Of a stretch of DNA of 64,000 nucleotides, positions 34,996 through 43,919 are shown in pieces. Below the pieces are notes generated by a model. That model had not been told where the DNA came from. It did not search any database and saw nothing but the letters and a program-made list of their open reading frames with translations. Made by a program: the position numbers and the translations under genes. Source of the DNA: Nocardioides sambongensis (GTDB lineage: Bacteria > Actinomycetota > Actinomycetes > Propionibacteriales > Nocardioidaceae); NCBI RefSeq assembly GCF_006494815.1, contig NZ_CP041091.1, forward strand, positions 2,122,501 through 2,186,500, in the 5' to 3' direction. Positions within the stretch are counted from its first letter, which is position 1; each line of letters opens with the position of its first letter.

Positions 34996-35631
34996 GTGGT
35001 GCGCGAGTCGTACGACGTGGAGGGCGGGCGGCCCCGCGGCCTGAGGTTGCCGCGGCAGGAACGCCGGGCCCAGCTGCTGAACTCGGCCCTCGAGGTGTTC
35101 GTGGCCAACGGCTACCACGCCGCCGCGATGGACGACATCGCCGAGCGCGCCGGCGTCTCCAAGCCGGTCCTCTACCAGCACTTCCCCGGCAAGTTCGAGT
35201 TGTACCTGGCCCTCCTGGACGCCTCCTGCGACCGGATGATCGCCAACTGCCGGGCGGCGCTGGAGTCCACCCAGGACAACAAGCAGCGGGTCGCGGCCGC
35301 GATCGACGCCTTCTTCGCCTACGTCGACCACGACACCGGCGCCTTCCGTCTGGTCTTCGAGTCCGACCTGACCAACGAGCCCGCCGTGCGCGAGCACATC
35401 GACCGGGTCACCGTGGAGTGCGCCAAGCTGATCGGCGCGGTGATCGAGGAGGACACCGGGTTCCCCGCCGAGGACTCGCGCCTGCTGGCCGTCTCCCTGG
35501 TGGGCATGGCCCAGGTGAGTGCCCGTTTCTGGCTCACCGAGGCCGGAGGCCTGGAGCGGGACCAGGCCGTCGCCCTGGTCTCGGGACTCGCCTGGCGCGG
35601 CATCCGCGGCTACCCCAAGACCGACGACTGA
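34996..35631 (+). CDS. TetR family transcriptional regulator
   Basis: A 211-residue TetR protein. The helix-turn-helix covers about residues 20-65 (ALEVFVANGYHAAAMDDIAERAGVSKPVLYQHFPGKFELYLALLD), and an all-helical ligand domain follows. It resembles Rv3208 of mycobacteria in sequence and position. GTG at 34996 is chosen because GAGGGAGG lies seven bases upstream; an ATG at 34942 would add 18 residues. The ligand and targets are unknown; divergent moeZ and downstream DUF3107 are the obvious candidates. Confidence 0.88.
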   Translation: MVRESYDVEGGRPRGLRLPRQERRAQLLNSALEVFVANGYHAAAMDDIAERAGVSKPVLYQHFPGKFELYLALLDASCDRMIANCRAALESTQDNKQRVAAAIDAFFAYVDHDTGAFRLVFESDLTNEPAVREHIDRVTVECAKLIGAVIEEDTGFPAEDSRLLAVSLVGMAQVSARFWLTEAGGLERDQAVALVSGLAWRGIRGYPKTDD

Positions 35632-35733
35632 GTCCGCGCACCGCGCACCCGGCCCACCCGGCGAACAGTCGCCCCCTAGGCTGGCACCGAGACGGGCCGA
35701 GGTCCGTGCCCGGAGATCACGAGGAGAGTCACC

Positions 35734-35964
35734 ATGGCCGTTGAGGTCAAGATCGGCGTCCAGAACGTCGCCCGCGAGCTCGTCGTCGAGACCGACGAGG
35801 CTGCCGAGGCCGTGTCCAAGGCGCTCAGCGAGGCGCTGTCCGGCGAGGGCGGCGTGTTCAGCCTGACCGACCACAAGGGCAAGGTGACCCTGGTCCCGGC
35901 CGCGAAGATCGCCTACGTGGAGATCGGCCGCAGCGTGAGCGGACAGGTCGGCTTCCGCTCCTGA
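35734..35964 (+). CDS. DUF3107 family small protein
   Basis: A 76-residue actinobacterial protein starting MAVEVKIGVQNVARELVVE, matching DUF3107 (TB9.4/Rv3208A type). AGGAGAG precedes the ATG. It follows the TetR gene by 102 bp. These proteins are small, soluble and abundant in some actinobacteria; the function is unknown. It ends in IGRSVSGQVGFRS. Confidence 0.92.
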   Translation: MAVEVKIGVQNVARELVVETDEAAEAVSKALSEALSGEGGVFSLTDHKGKVTLVPAAKIAYVEIGRSVSGQVGFRS

Positions 35965-36017
35965 TCCTCCCGCGCCGCCTGCTCCCGCAGGTGGCCGCGG
36001 CGGCCTAGGATGGCTGG

Positions 36018-36374
36018 ATGAGCACGCTCCGGACCTACGAGTACGCGCGGCTGTGGGTGCCGCAGTACGACGCGGTGTCCGTGGCCGTCACCCGGCCGGT
36101 CTACCTGATCGAGGCCGACGACGGCTTCGAGGGGTTCGTCGCCGAGAAGAACACGACGCTGATCGCGGTGCTGAACGACCTGGGACGCCACGGGTGGCGG
36201 ATCGACACCGCGCCGCGGCGCGTGGCGACGCCGTCCCCGGAGTTCCAGCTGTTGATCGACGCCACCCTGGACGAGGTGGACGGCCTGGCCGAGGGCGGCG
36301 CCCACCCGGGGCCGATCGAACCCACCGGCGGGGTCACCGAGTTCGACGTGTTCGGGATGCGCCGGCGTCGTTGA
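36018..36374 (+). CDS. Hypothetical protein (118 aa)
   Basis: Starts MSTLRTYEYARLWVPQYDAV and is a mixed alpha/beta soluble protein without membrane segment or known catalytic motif. The regular pattern (VYLIEADDGFEGFVAEKNTT, LNDLGRHGWRIDT) suggests a compact domain, somewhat like DUF4177-type small beta proteins, but I cannot assign a family. It starts 53 bp after DUF3107 on the same strand. Its last 41 bp overlap the convergent TIGR03086 gene. Confidence 0.65.
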   Translation: MSTLRTYEYARLWVPQYDAVSVAVTRPVYLIEADDGFEGFVAEKNTTLIAVLNDLGRHGWRIDTAPRRVATPSPEFQLLIDATLDEVDGLAEGGAHPGPIEPTGGVTEFDVFGMRRRR

Positions 36375-36969
36375 GCGTCCGCTCCGCCGGTGCCCAACCG
36401 GCGTCGCGACCCATCAGCGCGAGCAGCCTGGTCAGGTCGTCCGCGTCCGCGGCGACCGGCAGCACGGGTCCGAACGCATCACCGCGCATGTCGGCGCTCT
36501 CCGGGGTGGAGAACGATGCGGCGAACGCCAGGCACGCATCCAGTGCGGCCGGGTCGACCCGGTAGGGACGTCCGGTCGCCGCCGCCAGGTCCCAGCCGTG
36601 CACGACGACCTCGTTCAGCGCGACGGCCGCGGCCTCGGCGCCGTCCATCGTCACACCGCCGGCGCTCGCCGTCCCCCGGTAGGCGGCGGGGTTGCGCCAC
36701 GCCTCCGCGAGGATCACCAGGTCGCGAGCGATCCGATCGCGCCAGCCCGGCTCCAACCGGGCGCCGTCGCCACTGGGTCCGGCACCGTCGCCGAGCGGCG
36801 ACTTGTGGGCGGCCGCGGTGAAGGCGAGCGTGAGTCCGCCCAGGTGGTCGGCCAGATCCGCCACCGTGTAGGCAGGGCACGGCGTCGGGAGGGCGAGCTG
36901 GTCGTCGCGTACGCCGGCGACGAGCCCACCCACCTCACGGGCCACAGGTCCGAGTTCGAGGATCTCCAT
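36334..36969 (-). CDS. TIGR03086 family protein (DinB / maleylpyruvate-isomerase-N fold)
   Basis: A 211-residue helical-bundle protein beginning MEILELGPVAREVGGLVAGVRDDQL. Conserved parts are PTPCPAYTVADLADHLGG, the helix W-R-D-R-I-A-R, and V-V-V-H-G-W-D-L-A, with His in the places that bind metal in this fold. Members belong to the mycothiol-dependent DinB-like superfamily. Enzyme activity is not established for this subgroup. It is preceded by the NHEJ genes on the same strand with a 30-bp gap. Confidence 0.88.
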   Translation of the reverse strand: MEILELGPVAREVGGLVAGVRDDQLALPTPCPAYTVADLADHLGGLTLAFTAAAHKSPLGDGAGPSGDGARLEPGWRDRIARDLVILAEAWRNPAAYRGTASAGGVTMDGAEAAAVALNEVVVHGWDLAAATGRPYRVDPAALDACLAFAASFSTPESADMRGDAFGPVLPVAADADDLTRLLALMGRDAGWAPAERTLNDAGASRTRRTR

Positions 36970-36999
36970 GGAGAGGTGGACCGGCGGGACCCGACGGAC

Positions 37000-37899
37000 T
37001 CATCGCTGCTCGAAGAGGTCTCCGTGCTCCTCGACCCGCTGCAGCACCGCGGTGTGGGAGAACTGCTCCAGCCCGAGGTCGTCCTCGGCCCCGACGGCCA
37101 CCTCGTCCCAGGTCAGCGGCGTCGCTACCTGCGGCCGCTCGGTGCCCCGCAGGGAGTAGGGCGCCACGGTGGTCTTCGATCCGGCGTTCTGCGACCAGTC
37201 GAGGAAGACCTTGCCGCGGCGCCGGGCCTTGGTCATCGTCGCGGTGACCAGCTTGGGGTGGGTGGCCTGCAGCTCCTCGGCCACCGCCCGTGCCACCTCC
37301 GAGGCCTCCTCGGAGGGCAGGTACGCCGACAGCTCGGCGTAGAGGTGCAGCCCCTTGCTGCCGCTCGTGACGGGACGGGCGTCCAGGCCCCGCTCGGCCA
37401 GCGCGTCCCGGACCAGCAGCCCGACCTCGCAGCACTGGCGCAGCCCCGCTCCCTCGCCGGGGTCGAGGTCGATCACCACTCGGTCGGCGCCACGCGGGTC
37501 TCCCTCCGCGTCCACCGTCCACTGGTGCACGTGCAGCTCCAGTGCGGCCAGGTTGACCAGCCACATCAGGGTGGCGAGGTCCTCGACGACGGGGAAGACC
37601 AGGGTGTCGCCGTTGCGGCTCGGGCCCCGCGAGCCGGTGGTGGGCACCTCGACGGTACGCACCCAGGAGGGCGTCCCGGCCGGCGCGTTCTTCTCGAAGA
37701 AGCTCATCGCCTGCACGCCGTGGGGCCACCGGATCCGGGTCACCGGCCGTCCGGCGAGGTGCGGGAGCAGCACCGGCGAGACCCGGGCGTAGTAGTCGAG
37801 CACCTCGGCCTTGGTGGTGCCGGTGCTGGGGTAGAGCACCTTCTCCAGGTTGGTCAGCTTCAGGGTGCGGTCCTCGACCTCGACCCAGGTCTCACTCAT
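37000..37899 (-). CDS. LigD-type polymerase/primase domain protein (NHEJ)
   Basis: A 299-residue stand-alone AEP-type polymerase of the LigD family. Signatures are LTNLEKVLYP at the N-terminus, the metal-binding segment VVIDLDPGEG (D-x-D, about residue 146) and T-S-G-S-K-G-L-H, then WSQNAGSKTTVAPYSLR. It fills gaps and adds (ribo)nucleotides at DNA ends during non-homologous end joining. ATG at 37899 overlaps the ligase stop by 8 bp, so the two are co-translated. It is split from the ligase instead of forming one LigD, and no 3'-phosphoesterase domain is seen in the window. Confidence 0.92.
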   Translation of the reverse strand: MSETWVEVEDRTLKLTNLEKVLYPSTGTTKAEVLDYYARVSPVLLPHLAGRPVTRIRWPHGVQAMSFFEKNAPAGTPSWVRTVEVPTTGSRGPSRNGDTLVFPVVEDLATLMWLVNLAALELHVHQWTVDAEGDPRGADRVVIDLDPGEGAGLRQCCEVGLLVRDALAERGLDARPVTSGSKGLHLYAELSAYLPSEEASEVARAVAEELQATHPKLVTATMTKARRRGKVFLDWSQNAGSKTTVAPYSLRGTERPQVATPLTWDEVAVGAEDDLGLEQFSHTAVLQRVEEHGDLFEQR

Positions 37900-38851
37900 C
37901 GTCGCTCCCCTCGGTCGTGCCCGCCAGCAGGTCCGCCACACCGAGATCCTGGCGCACCACCTGGAACGACGGCTGGCGCAGCCGCTCGTAGCCCACGCCG
38001 TGGGTGTCGACGTCGACGACCAGGACCGGGTCGATCCAGCGCGCTCCGTCGGCGTCCACCCGCGGCACCTCGTCGGCGAACGGGCTGGTCCCGCGGGCCA
38101 GTCCCGCCACCAGCTCGGCCAGCAGGCGCGACTGCCGCGGGCCGATCCCGCTGCCCACGCGTCCCCGGTAGCGCAGCCCCTCGGAGGTCGGCTCGCCCAC
38201 CAGCAGCGCGGCGAGACGGTCCCGGGTGCCGACCTGGGGACGCCACCCGCCCACCACGTAGGAGCCGCGGTGGCGGTGGGCGAACTTCAGCCATCCGCGG
38301 CTGCGCTCGCCGGGCCGGTAGCGGCCGCCGACGCGCTTGCTGACGATGCCCTCCAGGCCCTGCTCCCGGGTCGCTGCGTGCAGCATCGGGCCGTCGTCGT
38401 AGGCGGGTGGGACCTGCCAGCCGCTGCGGGCGAGGTCGAGATCCTCCAGCCGCCGGCGGCGCTCGGACTGTGGCGACGCGGTGAGGTCCTCCTCGCCGAT
38501 CGCGAGCACGTCGAAGACCATGAAGGTGGCCGGCGTGCGGGCGGCGTACCGGGCGACGGCGGCGGCCTTGCGCAGGTGGATGCGCTCGGCGAGCACCCGG
38601 AAGTCCGGCACGCCGCGCTCGTTGAGCGCGATGATCTCGCCGTCGAGCACCCACCGGCCCGGCCCCGGGGCGGAGAGCAGCTCGGGCCAGGCCGCGGTGA
38701 TCCGGTTGTCGTTGCGGCTGCGCAGCTCGACCGCACCGGCGTCGACGAAGGCGAGCGCCCGCACACCGTCCCACTTCACCTCGTGAGTCCACTCCGGACC
38801 GGTCGGGACATGGTCGCCGACGGTGGCGAGCATCGGGCGCAGAGCCTGCAT
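37892..38851 (-). CDS. ATP-dependent DNA ligase, LigD ligase-domain type
   Basis: A 319-residue ligase with the nucleotidyltransferase motif E-V-K-W-D-G-V-R (the lysine that takes AMP, near residue 26), motif III FMVFDVLA, motif IV LEGIVSKR, motif V WLKF, and an OB-fold C-terminus (RYRGRVGSG). It seals breaks in the NHEJ pathway. It is divergent from Ku with 51 bp between starts, and overlaps the polymerase gene by 8 bp. A shared bidirectional promoter with Ku is likely. Confidence 0.93.
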   Translation of the reverse strand: MQALRPMLATVGDHVPTGPEWTHEVKWDGVRALAFVDAGAVELRSRNDNRITAAWPELLSAPGPGRWVLDGEIIALNERGVPDFRVLAERIHLRKAAAVARYAARTPATFMVFDVLAIGEEDLTASPQSERRRRLEDLDLARSGWQVPPAYDDGPMLHAATREQGLEGIVSKRVGGRYRPGERSRGWLKFAHRHRGSYVVGGWRPQVGTRDRLAALLVGEPTSEGLRYRGRVGSGIGPRQSRLLAELVAGLARGTSPFADEVPRVDADGARWIDPVLVVDVDTHGVGYERLRQPSFQVVRQDLGVADLLAGTTEGSDDE

Positions 38852-38902
38852 GCGCCCATCTCAGCACGACCGCTGTCGGTGCCCGGCGCGTAGTCTCCTC
38901 CC

Positions 38903-39906
38903 ATGCGAGCGATCTGGAAGGGTTCGGTCTCCTTCGGCCTGGTCAGCGTGCCGGTGAAGCTGTACTCGGCGACCGAGAGCCACGACGTCTCCTTTCGCCA
39001 GGTCCACGCGACCGACGGCGGCCGGATCCGCTACCAGCGGATCTGCGCGATCGACGGCGAGGAGGTCCCCTACTCCGACATCGCCAAGGGGTTCGAGACC
39101 GAGGACGGCGAGATGGTCATCCTCGACGAGGACGACATGGCGAACCTGCCGGTCACCTCCTCCCGCGAGATCGCGGTGGAGAAGTTCGTTCCGCGCGACC
39201 AGATCGACCCGATGCTGTTCGAGAAGTCCTACTACCTGGAGCCGGAGTCGAGCGGCGCCAAGCCGTACGCGCTGCTGCGCCAGGCCCTGGTCGAGGCGGA
39301 CCGGATGGCCGTGGTCACCATCGCGATCCGGCAGCGCACCACCATCGCGGTGCTCCGGGTGCGTGACGACGTGATCGTGCTGCAGACGATGATGTGGCCC
39401 GACGAGATCCGCACGCCGGACTTCACCGTCGAGAGCGGCGAGGTCAAGGACTCCGAGGTCAAGATGGCCCGGATGCTGGTGGACACGCTGGCCGGCGACT
39501 TCGACGCCGACGAGTTCGAGGACGACTACGCCGAGGCCGTCCAGGCGGTGGTGAAGGCCAAGATCGAGGGCGGCGAGGTGCAGCGCACCGCCACCTCGAC
39601 CAAGACCGGCGGGGAGGTCGTCGACCTGCTCGCCGCGCTGCAGCGCTCGGTCGCCGCCGCCAAGACGGCCCGCGGCGAGGAGGCGCCGGCGGACGACGAC
39701 GCGGAGGCGGAGGAGAAGCCGGCGTCGCCGAGCGCCACGAAGAAGAGCACCGCGAAGAAGGCCCCCGCCAAGAAGGCGAGCACCGCGAAGAAGACCGCCA
39801 CCAAGAAGACCGCCGCCAAGAAGGCCCCCGCCAAGAAGACCGCCACCAAGAAGACCGCCACGAAGAAGGCCCCGCCAAGAAGACCGCCGCCAAGAAGGCG
39901 AGCTGA
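38903..39906 (+). CDS. ku: Ku protein for non-homologous end joining (apparent -1 frameshift in the C-terminal tail)
   Basis: A homodimeric DNA-end-binding protein. The Ku core starts MRAIWKGSVSFGLVSVPVKLYSA and continues through RYQRIC, IDPMLFEKSYYLEP and DDVIVLQTMMWPDEIR. Lys/Ala-rich tail repeats (KKAPAKK, KKTATKK) follow, typical of actinobacterial Ku. In the tail the run CCCC at 39870-39873 is one base shorter than the matching runs in two earlier copies of the same repeat. Restoring it gives 334 residues ending KKTAAKKAS. Without it, the frame runs on for another 85 bases in unrelated sequence. Partners are the divergent ligase and polymerase genes. Confidence 0.94.
39745..39903. repeat. 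Lysine-rich degenerate repeat in the Ku tail
   Basis: Short in-frame units of about 12-15 bp (AAGAAGGCCCCCGCC, AAGAAGACCGCCACC) encode K-K-A/T-P/A-A/T ladders that bind DNA non-specifically in Ku tails. The repeat makes the region prone to assembly error. Confidence 0.85.
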
Positions 39907-39917
39907 CGTCCTCGGCC

Positions 39918-41731
39918 TCAGCTGGTGGCCTGCTCCGCCTCCTCGATCAGGTCGGCGACCGCGTCGATGGACCGGATCCGTCCGCTGGTGACCGGGCTGG
40001 ACTGGTCGAAGTACAGCGAGGTCGGGATGCCGATCAGCTCGCCGGAGTTGTCCACCGCCATGCCTCCGGAGTTGCCCGGCGCGATCCGTGCATCCGTGTC
40101 GAGCTCGGCCTTCGGTCCCAGCTCGGGGTCGTCCAGCACGGTCGAGATCACGCCGGTGGTGACGGTGATCGAGTCGCCGGATCCGGCCACGCCCGGGAAG
40201 CCGAGCACCGTGACGTCGTCGCCGGCACGCAGGTCGTCGGAGCTGCCGACCGGGACCGTGGGCAGGTCGAGGTCGCCGGTGAGCTCGTTGCCGTCCACGT
40301 CGGCGTAGATCTGCACCACGGCCACGTCGAGGTAGCCGTCGGCGGCGACCACGCGGGCCCGGTACTCCGCCGGCGCGCTGGTGTCGGTGGCGCCGTCGGT
40401 GAGCGAGATCAGCACGTAGTCGGGGTTGGCGATCAGGCTGTCCGGTCCGTACTTCTCCGCCAGGCCGGGTGACTCGGGTGCGGCGACGTGGGCGTTGGTG
40501 AGGATCAGGCCGTCGTCGCGCAGGATCGACCCGGAGCCGCCGTAGGCGAACGCCTGGCTGGGATCGGCGAGGGGATAGCTCTCCGCGCTGATCTTCACCG
40601 TCGCGGCCTTCGCCGACTCGAGCGCCTGCGGGCTCAGCTCGCCGCTCGCCGTGGAGCCCGACGACCCGTCGCCGCCACCGGCGGTGGTGTCGTCACCACG
40701 GTTGGAGATCGCGATCCCGGCGGCCACGATGCCGAGCACCAGGACCAGGGCCGCCGCCGCGGCGCCCGCGATCGCGAGACGGCGGTTGAGCCGTCGCCGG
40801 GCGATCCGCTTCTCCTCCTCCGCGGCCGAGAGGATCGGGACCAGGGTGAGCTCGGGGCCGGCCACCGGGTGGCCCAGCCGCAGCACCACCCGGTCGTCGA
40901 AGCGCATGCTGGTGACCCGGCGACCGTCGTCGAAGCTGCCCTCCCCCGACGCGTTGGTGTAGACCCACCCGCCGGGCACCGCGCTGACCTGGCCGTGCTG
41001 GCGGGAGCAGGCGGGGTCGGTCAGCACCACCGTGGAGTCGGTACGTCGACCGATGGTCACCTGCGCCGGGTGCCGGAAGCGGTACTCCCGTCCCTCGGCG
41101 ATCAGCAGCAGGTCCGGCCCCGTGCGCGGGGCGGCCGGGGGCGCGCCGACCGGTCCTCGGGCCTGCATCCCGGTGCGTGGTGCCAGCACCTGGGTCTGGT
41201 CCATCGCTCCGGGCCCGCTCGGTGGGGCGGCCCCGGGGCCGGGGCCGGGCGGTCCCCGCCGGCGGCCGGGGGCGCGAACGGGGTCGGTGCCCCAGCCGGG
41301 GCGGCGCTCGGCCCGGCGGTCGGGGCGGAGGCCGGCGCCGGGGTCGCCGAGGGAGGCGGCGTCGCCGGCGCGGCCGGTGGGCTGAACGGCGCCGGCGGAG
41401 CAGCCGGGGCGAACGCCGGGGTCGGCGGGTCGCCGGCGAGCTCGGTCGGCGTCAGGACCAGCTCGGCGCCGGGCGCCTCGGGCCCGCAGCGGACCACGAC
41501 CCGTCGGTCGATCCGGATCTCGGAGAGCCGGTTGCCCCCGACGAACGTGCCGAACTGGCTGCCTCGGTCGACCAGCACCCAGCCGTCGCCGTCGGGACGG
41601 ATCTCGGCGTGCTGCCGCGACACCGACCCCGCGGTGAGCACGACATCCGCCTCGATCGCGCGTCCGACCAGGTAGGTGCGCTTCTCGTCCAGGCGCAGGG
41701 TGCGCCCGTCGACCTCCACCAGCAACGACAT
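39918..41731 (-). CDS. Double-FHA, membrane-anchored trypsin-like (HtrA-type) protease (apparent -1 frameshift)
   Basis: Two frames combine into 604 residues. Part one: FHA domain 1 (YLVGRAIEADVVL, SRQHAEI, RGSQFGTFVGG; residues 1-85) and a long Pro/Ala linker. Part two: FHA domain 2 (TIGRRTDSTVVL, CSRQHGQV; about 210-300), one transmembrane helix (about 320-345), then a trypsin-fold domain with His in LTNAHVA, Asp in YLDVAVVQI and Ser in APGNSGGMAV. The full catalytic triad is present and no PDZ is seen. The frame break lies within 41225-41260. FHA domains bind phosphothreonine, so the cytoplasmic half could read kinase output and control a protease on the far side of the membrane. The start directly follows the kinase stop. 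Confidence 0.85.
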
Positions 41732-43069
41732 CTATTCCTCCTCGGCGCCGACCCACATCGGCGCGGCTCCCCCACGTCGTACCCGAACCGTCGCGTCCCG
41801 AACCTGGATCCTCGCACCGTCGACGAGCTCCATCGTGCGGCCCGGCTGGAGCAGGAAGCTCTGCCCCTCGGCGAACGTCACCGCCCAGGAGTATGCCGAG
41901 GCGTTGCGCAGTCCCCAACGGTCCGCCCGCTCCGGATGCTGCTCGACCACCCCCAGCACGGTGGGCTGGTCGATGCCGGTGACCAGGTGGTCCGCGCGGA
42001 GCACCGTCTGCGGCCCGACCGCGAGCGTGCGACGGCCGACGGCGAGTAGGTAGTCCGGCCGCAGCTCGGTGCCGTCCTGCCAGCACCGCACGGTCGGGGT
42101 GTCGGCACTCCAGAAGTTCGTCATCCGGCAGGTCGGGCAGGTCAGCATGCTGTCCCGGAGCCGGTCCATCGCCTTCACCCACTGTCCCTCGGTGACCCGT
42201 GCGCCGGGGTCGGCGAGGCCGTCCACGAAGGCCTGGACGAACAGGTCGCGCAGGAACGGAGGATAGAGGTCCCAGTACTGCCGCACGATCGGTGAGGGCC
42301 GGTTGTCGGCGCGGTCGGGGTGCAGGCAGAAGACCGGATCCGTCCCGAAGTGGGTCATCAGCCAGGCCGCATCCCGTAGGCCGTGATCGGTGCGGGCCCC
42401 CTCCAGCGGGTGACCGAGGAAGAGCGCGTAGAACATCAGCACCGCCAGCGAGTGCCGGTCGGTGTCGGTGCTGGGCAGGGTCCGGTAGGTCAGGTCGCGG
42501 ACCACCTCCGGCGCCATGAAGTACGGCGTGCCCAGCACCCGTCCCGTCCCGTCGTCGACGCCCACGTTGTCGTTGTCGCAGATCAGCACGTCGCCGGTGG
42601 TCGGGTTGAAGAACACGTTGCCGAACGAGATGTCCCGGTAGCAGAGGCCGCGAGCGTGCAGCCGGAGGAAGCTGTAGGCCAGCTGTCGGCAGAGCTCGAA
42701 GACGGCGCCGAAGGAGACCTCGAGCGGATGCCCGTCCGGGTCCCTGTTCAGCAGCAGGTAGCTGAGCTCGAGGTAGCGCGGGTCGCGCAGCTGCATCACG
42801 TAGCCGAAGCTCGGCATGGCGGCGACCCGGGCCATGCTCAACGGCCAGAGGAAGCGCAGGTGCGGCGAGCCGATCTCGACCAGCCGCTGCATCTCGTCGT
42901 ACTGCACGGCGGTCGCCGAGTCCGGCTTGTACCACTTCAGCGCGAGGGGCTCGCCGGTGCTGCGTCGTACCTCGTAGACGTAGCCCTGGCCGCCCTGGCC
43001 GAGCAGGGAGGAGACCCAGGCGCGGCCCAGCGGCCCGAGGTCCACCTCGACGCCCTCTGCCAACACCAT
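41732..43069 (-). CDS. Ser/Thr kinase-like protein with zinc ribbon and FHA-like tail (TerY-P triad type)
   Basis: A 445-residue protein. The kinase domain (1-285) has a glycine loop L-G-Q-G-G-Q-G, Lys in LALKWYK, the catalytic loop C-Y-R-D-I-S-F-G-N-V, and D-N-D-N where DFG normally lies, followed by GTPYFMAPEVVRD. A zinc ribbon with C-P-T-C comes next (about 300), then a C-terminal region with FHA-like pattern (WGLRNAS, GQSFLLQPGRTMELVDG). This combination matches the kinase of the TerY-P triad described by Aravind's group. The start at 43069 is supported by the domain onset. It is divergent from the vWA and PP2C genes and adjacent to the FHA-protease gene. Confidence 0.85.
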   Translation of the reverse strand: MVLAEGVEVDLGPLGRAWVSSLLGQGGQGYVYEVRRSTGEPLALKWYKPDSATAVQYDEMQRLVEIGSPHLRFLWPLSMARVAAMPSFGYVMQLRDPRYLELSYLLLNRDPDGHPLEVSFGAVFELCRQLAYSFLRLHARGLCYRDISFGNVFFNPTTGDVLICDNDNVGVDDGTGRVLGTPYFMAPEVVRDLTYRTLPSTDTDRHSLAVLMFYALFLGHPLEGARTDHGLRDAAWLMTHFGTDPVFCLHPDRADNRPSPIVRQYWDLYPPFLRDLFVQAFVDGLADPGARVTEGQWVKAMDRLRDSMLTCPTCRMTNFWSADTPTVRCWQDGTELRPDYLLAVGRRTLAVGPQTVLRADHLVTGIDQPTVLGVVEQHPERADRWGLRNASAYSWAVTFAEGQSFLLQPGRTMELVDGARIQVRDATVRVRRGGAAPMWVGAEEE

Positions 43070-43217
43070 GGGTGAGGCGACCTCCGTGCTCGCGTGACCA
43101 GTGCGTGCCAATGTAGCGCTTCGCCGCGACCTTCCCGTGCGGGCGCGTGCGAACCGGCCGCACGCCCGTCGCGGCGGTAGCGTGGCGACACCGCTGACCT
43201 CGTCCGGGAGGAGAACC

Positions 43218-43919
43218 ATGAGTGATCGGCTCGGCGGCGCGGTGGCGCGCCGGCCCCTCCACTTCATCTTCGTGCTCGACGTGTCGGGGTCGATGAACCG
43301 GGGCGGCCGGATCCAGGCGCTCAACAACGCGATCACCGAGGTGCTCCCCCAACTGCGGGACGAGGCACGGGCGAACCCGCACGCCGAGCTGTTGGTGCGG
43401 GTGCTCGCGTTCGCCACCGAGCCGCACTGGGTGATCGAGGAGCCCACCCCGGTGGAGCGGGTCCGCTGGGAGCGTCTCGACGCCGTGCCGCGGGGCTTCA
43501 CCGAGCTCGGGAGCGCCCTGACCACCCTCACGCGGGCGTTGGAGCAGCTCGACGAGGGCGCCGGCGCCTACCCGCCCGCCATCATCCTGGTCTCCGACGG
43601 TCGCCCCACCCAGGCGACCGGTGTCTCGTTCGCCGACGGTCTGCAGACGCTGTTGGACAACCGGTGGGGCGCCGGCGCGGTCCGGCTCGCGCTCGGCGTC
43701 GGCCAGGACGCCGACATGCAGGCGCTGCGCGGCTTCATCGGCGATCCGGACGTCCCGCTGCTGCGCGCGGACAACCCGGCGCAGCTGGTGGACTACATCG
43801 TGTGGGCCTCCAAGGCGGCCAGCAAGGTCGCCTCGCGCCCGGCGGTCGGTCCCGGCGCCGGTCTCGGCCGGCCGCCCGAGGCGCCCGCCGGCGAGCCGAT
43901 CTGGAGTCCGGAGGGATGA
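43218..43919 (+). CDS. von Willebrand factor A (TerY-like) protein
   Basis: A 233-residue vWA domain. The MIDAS motif is D-V-S-G-S-M (about residues 20-25), with the later T and D ligands at F-T-E-L-G-S and I-L-V-S-D-G-R-P-T. TerY-like vWA proteins bind metal and partner proteins, and in triads they act as scaffold or switch for the kinase/phosphatase pair. GGGAGGAG lies before the ATG. Its stop overlaps the PP2C start as ATGA. No terZ/terD genes are nearby, so tellurite resistance is not implied. Confidence 0.9.
   Translation: MSDRLGGAVARRPLHFIFVLDVSGSMNRGGRIQALNNAITEVLPQLRDEARANPHAELLVRVLAFATEPHWVIEEPTPVERVRWERLDAVPRGFTELGSALTTLTRALEQLDEGAGAYPPAIILVSDGRPTQATGVSFADGLQTLLDNRWGAGAVRLALGVGQDADMQALRGFIGDPDVPLLRADNPAQLVDYIVWASKAASKVASRPAVGPGAGLGRPPEAPAGEPIWSPEG

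Noticed and set aside
43218-43919. Tellurite resistance operon
   Set aside because: Only the TerY-like vWA gene is present; no terB, terC, terD or terZ genes are nearby.
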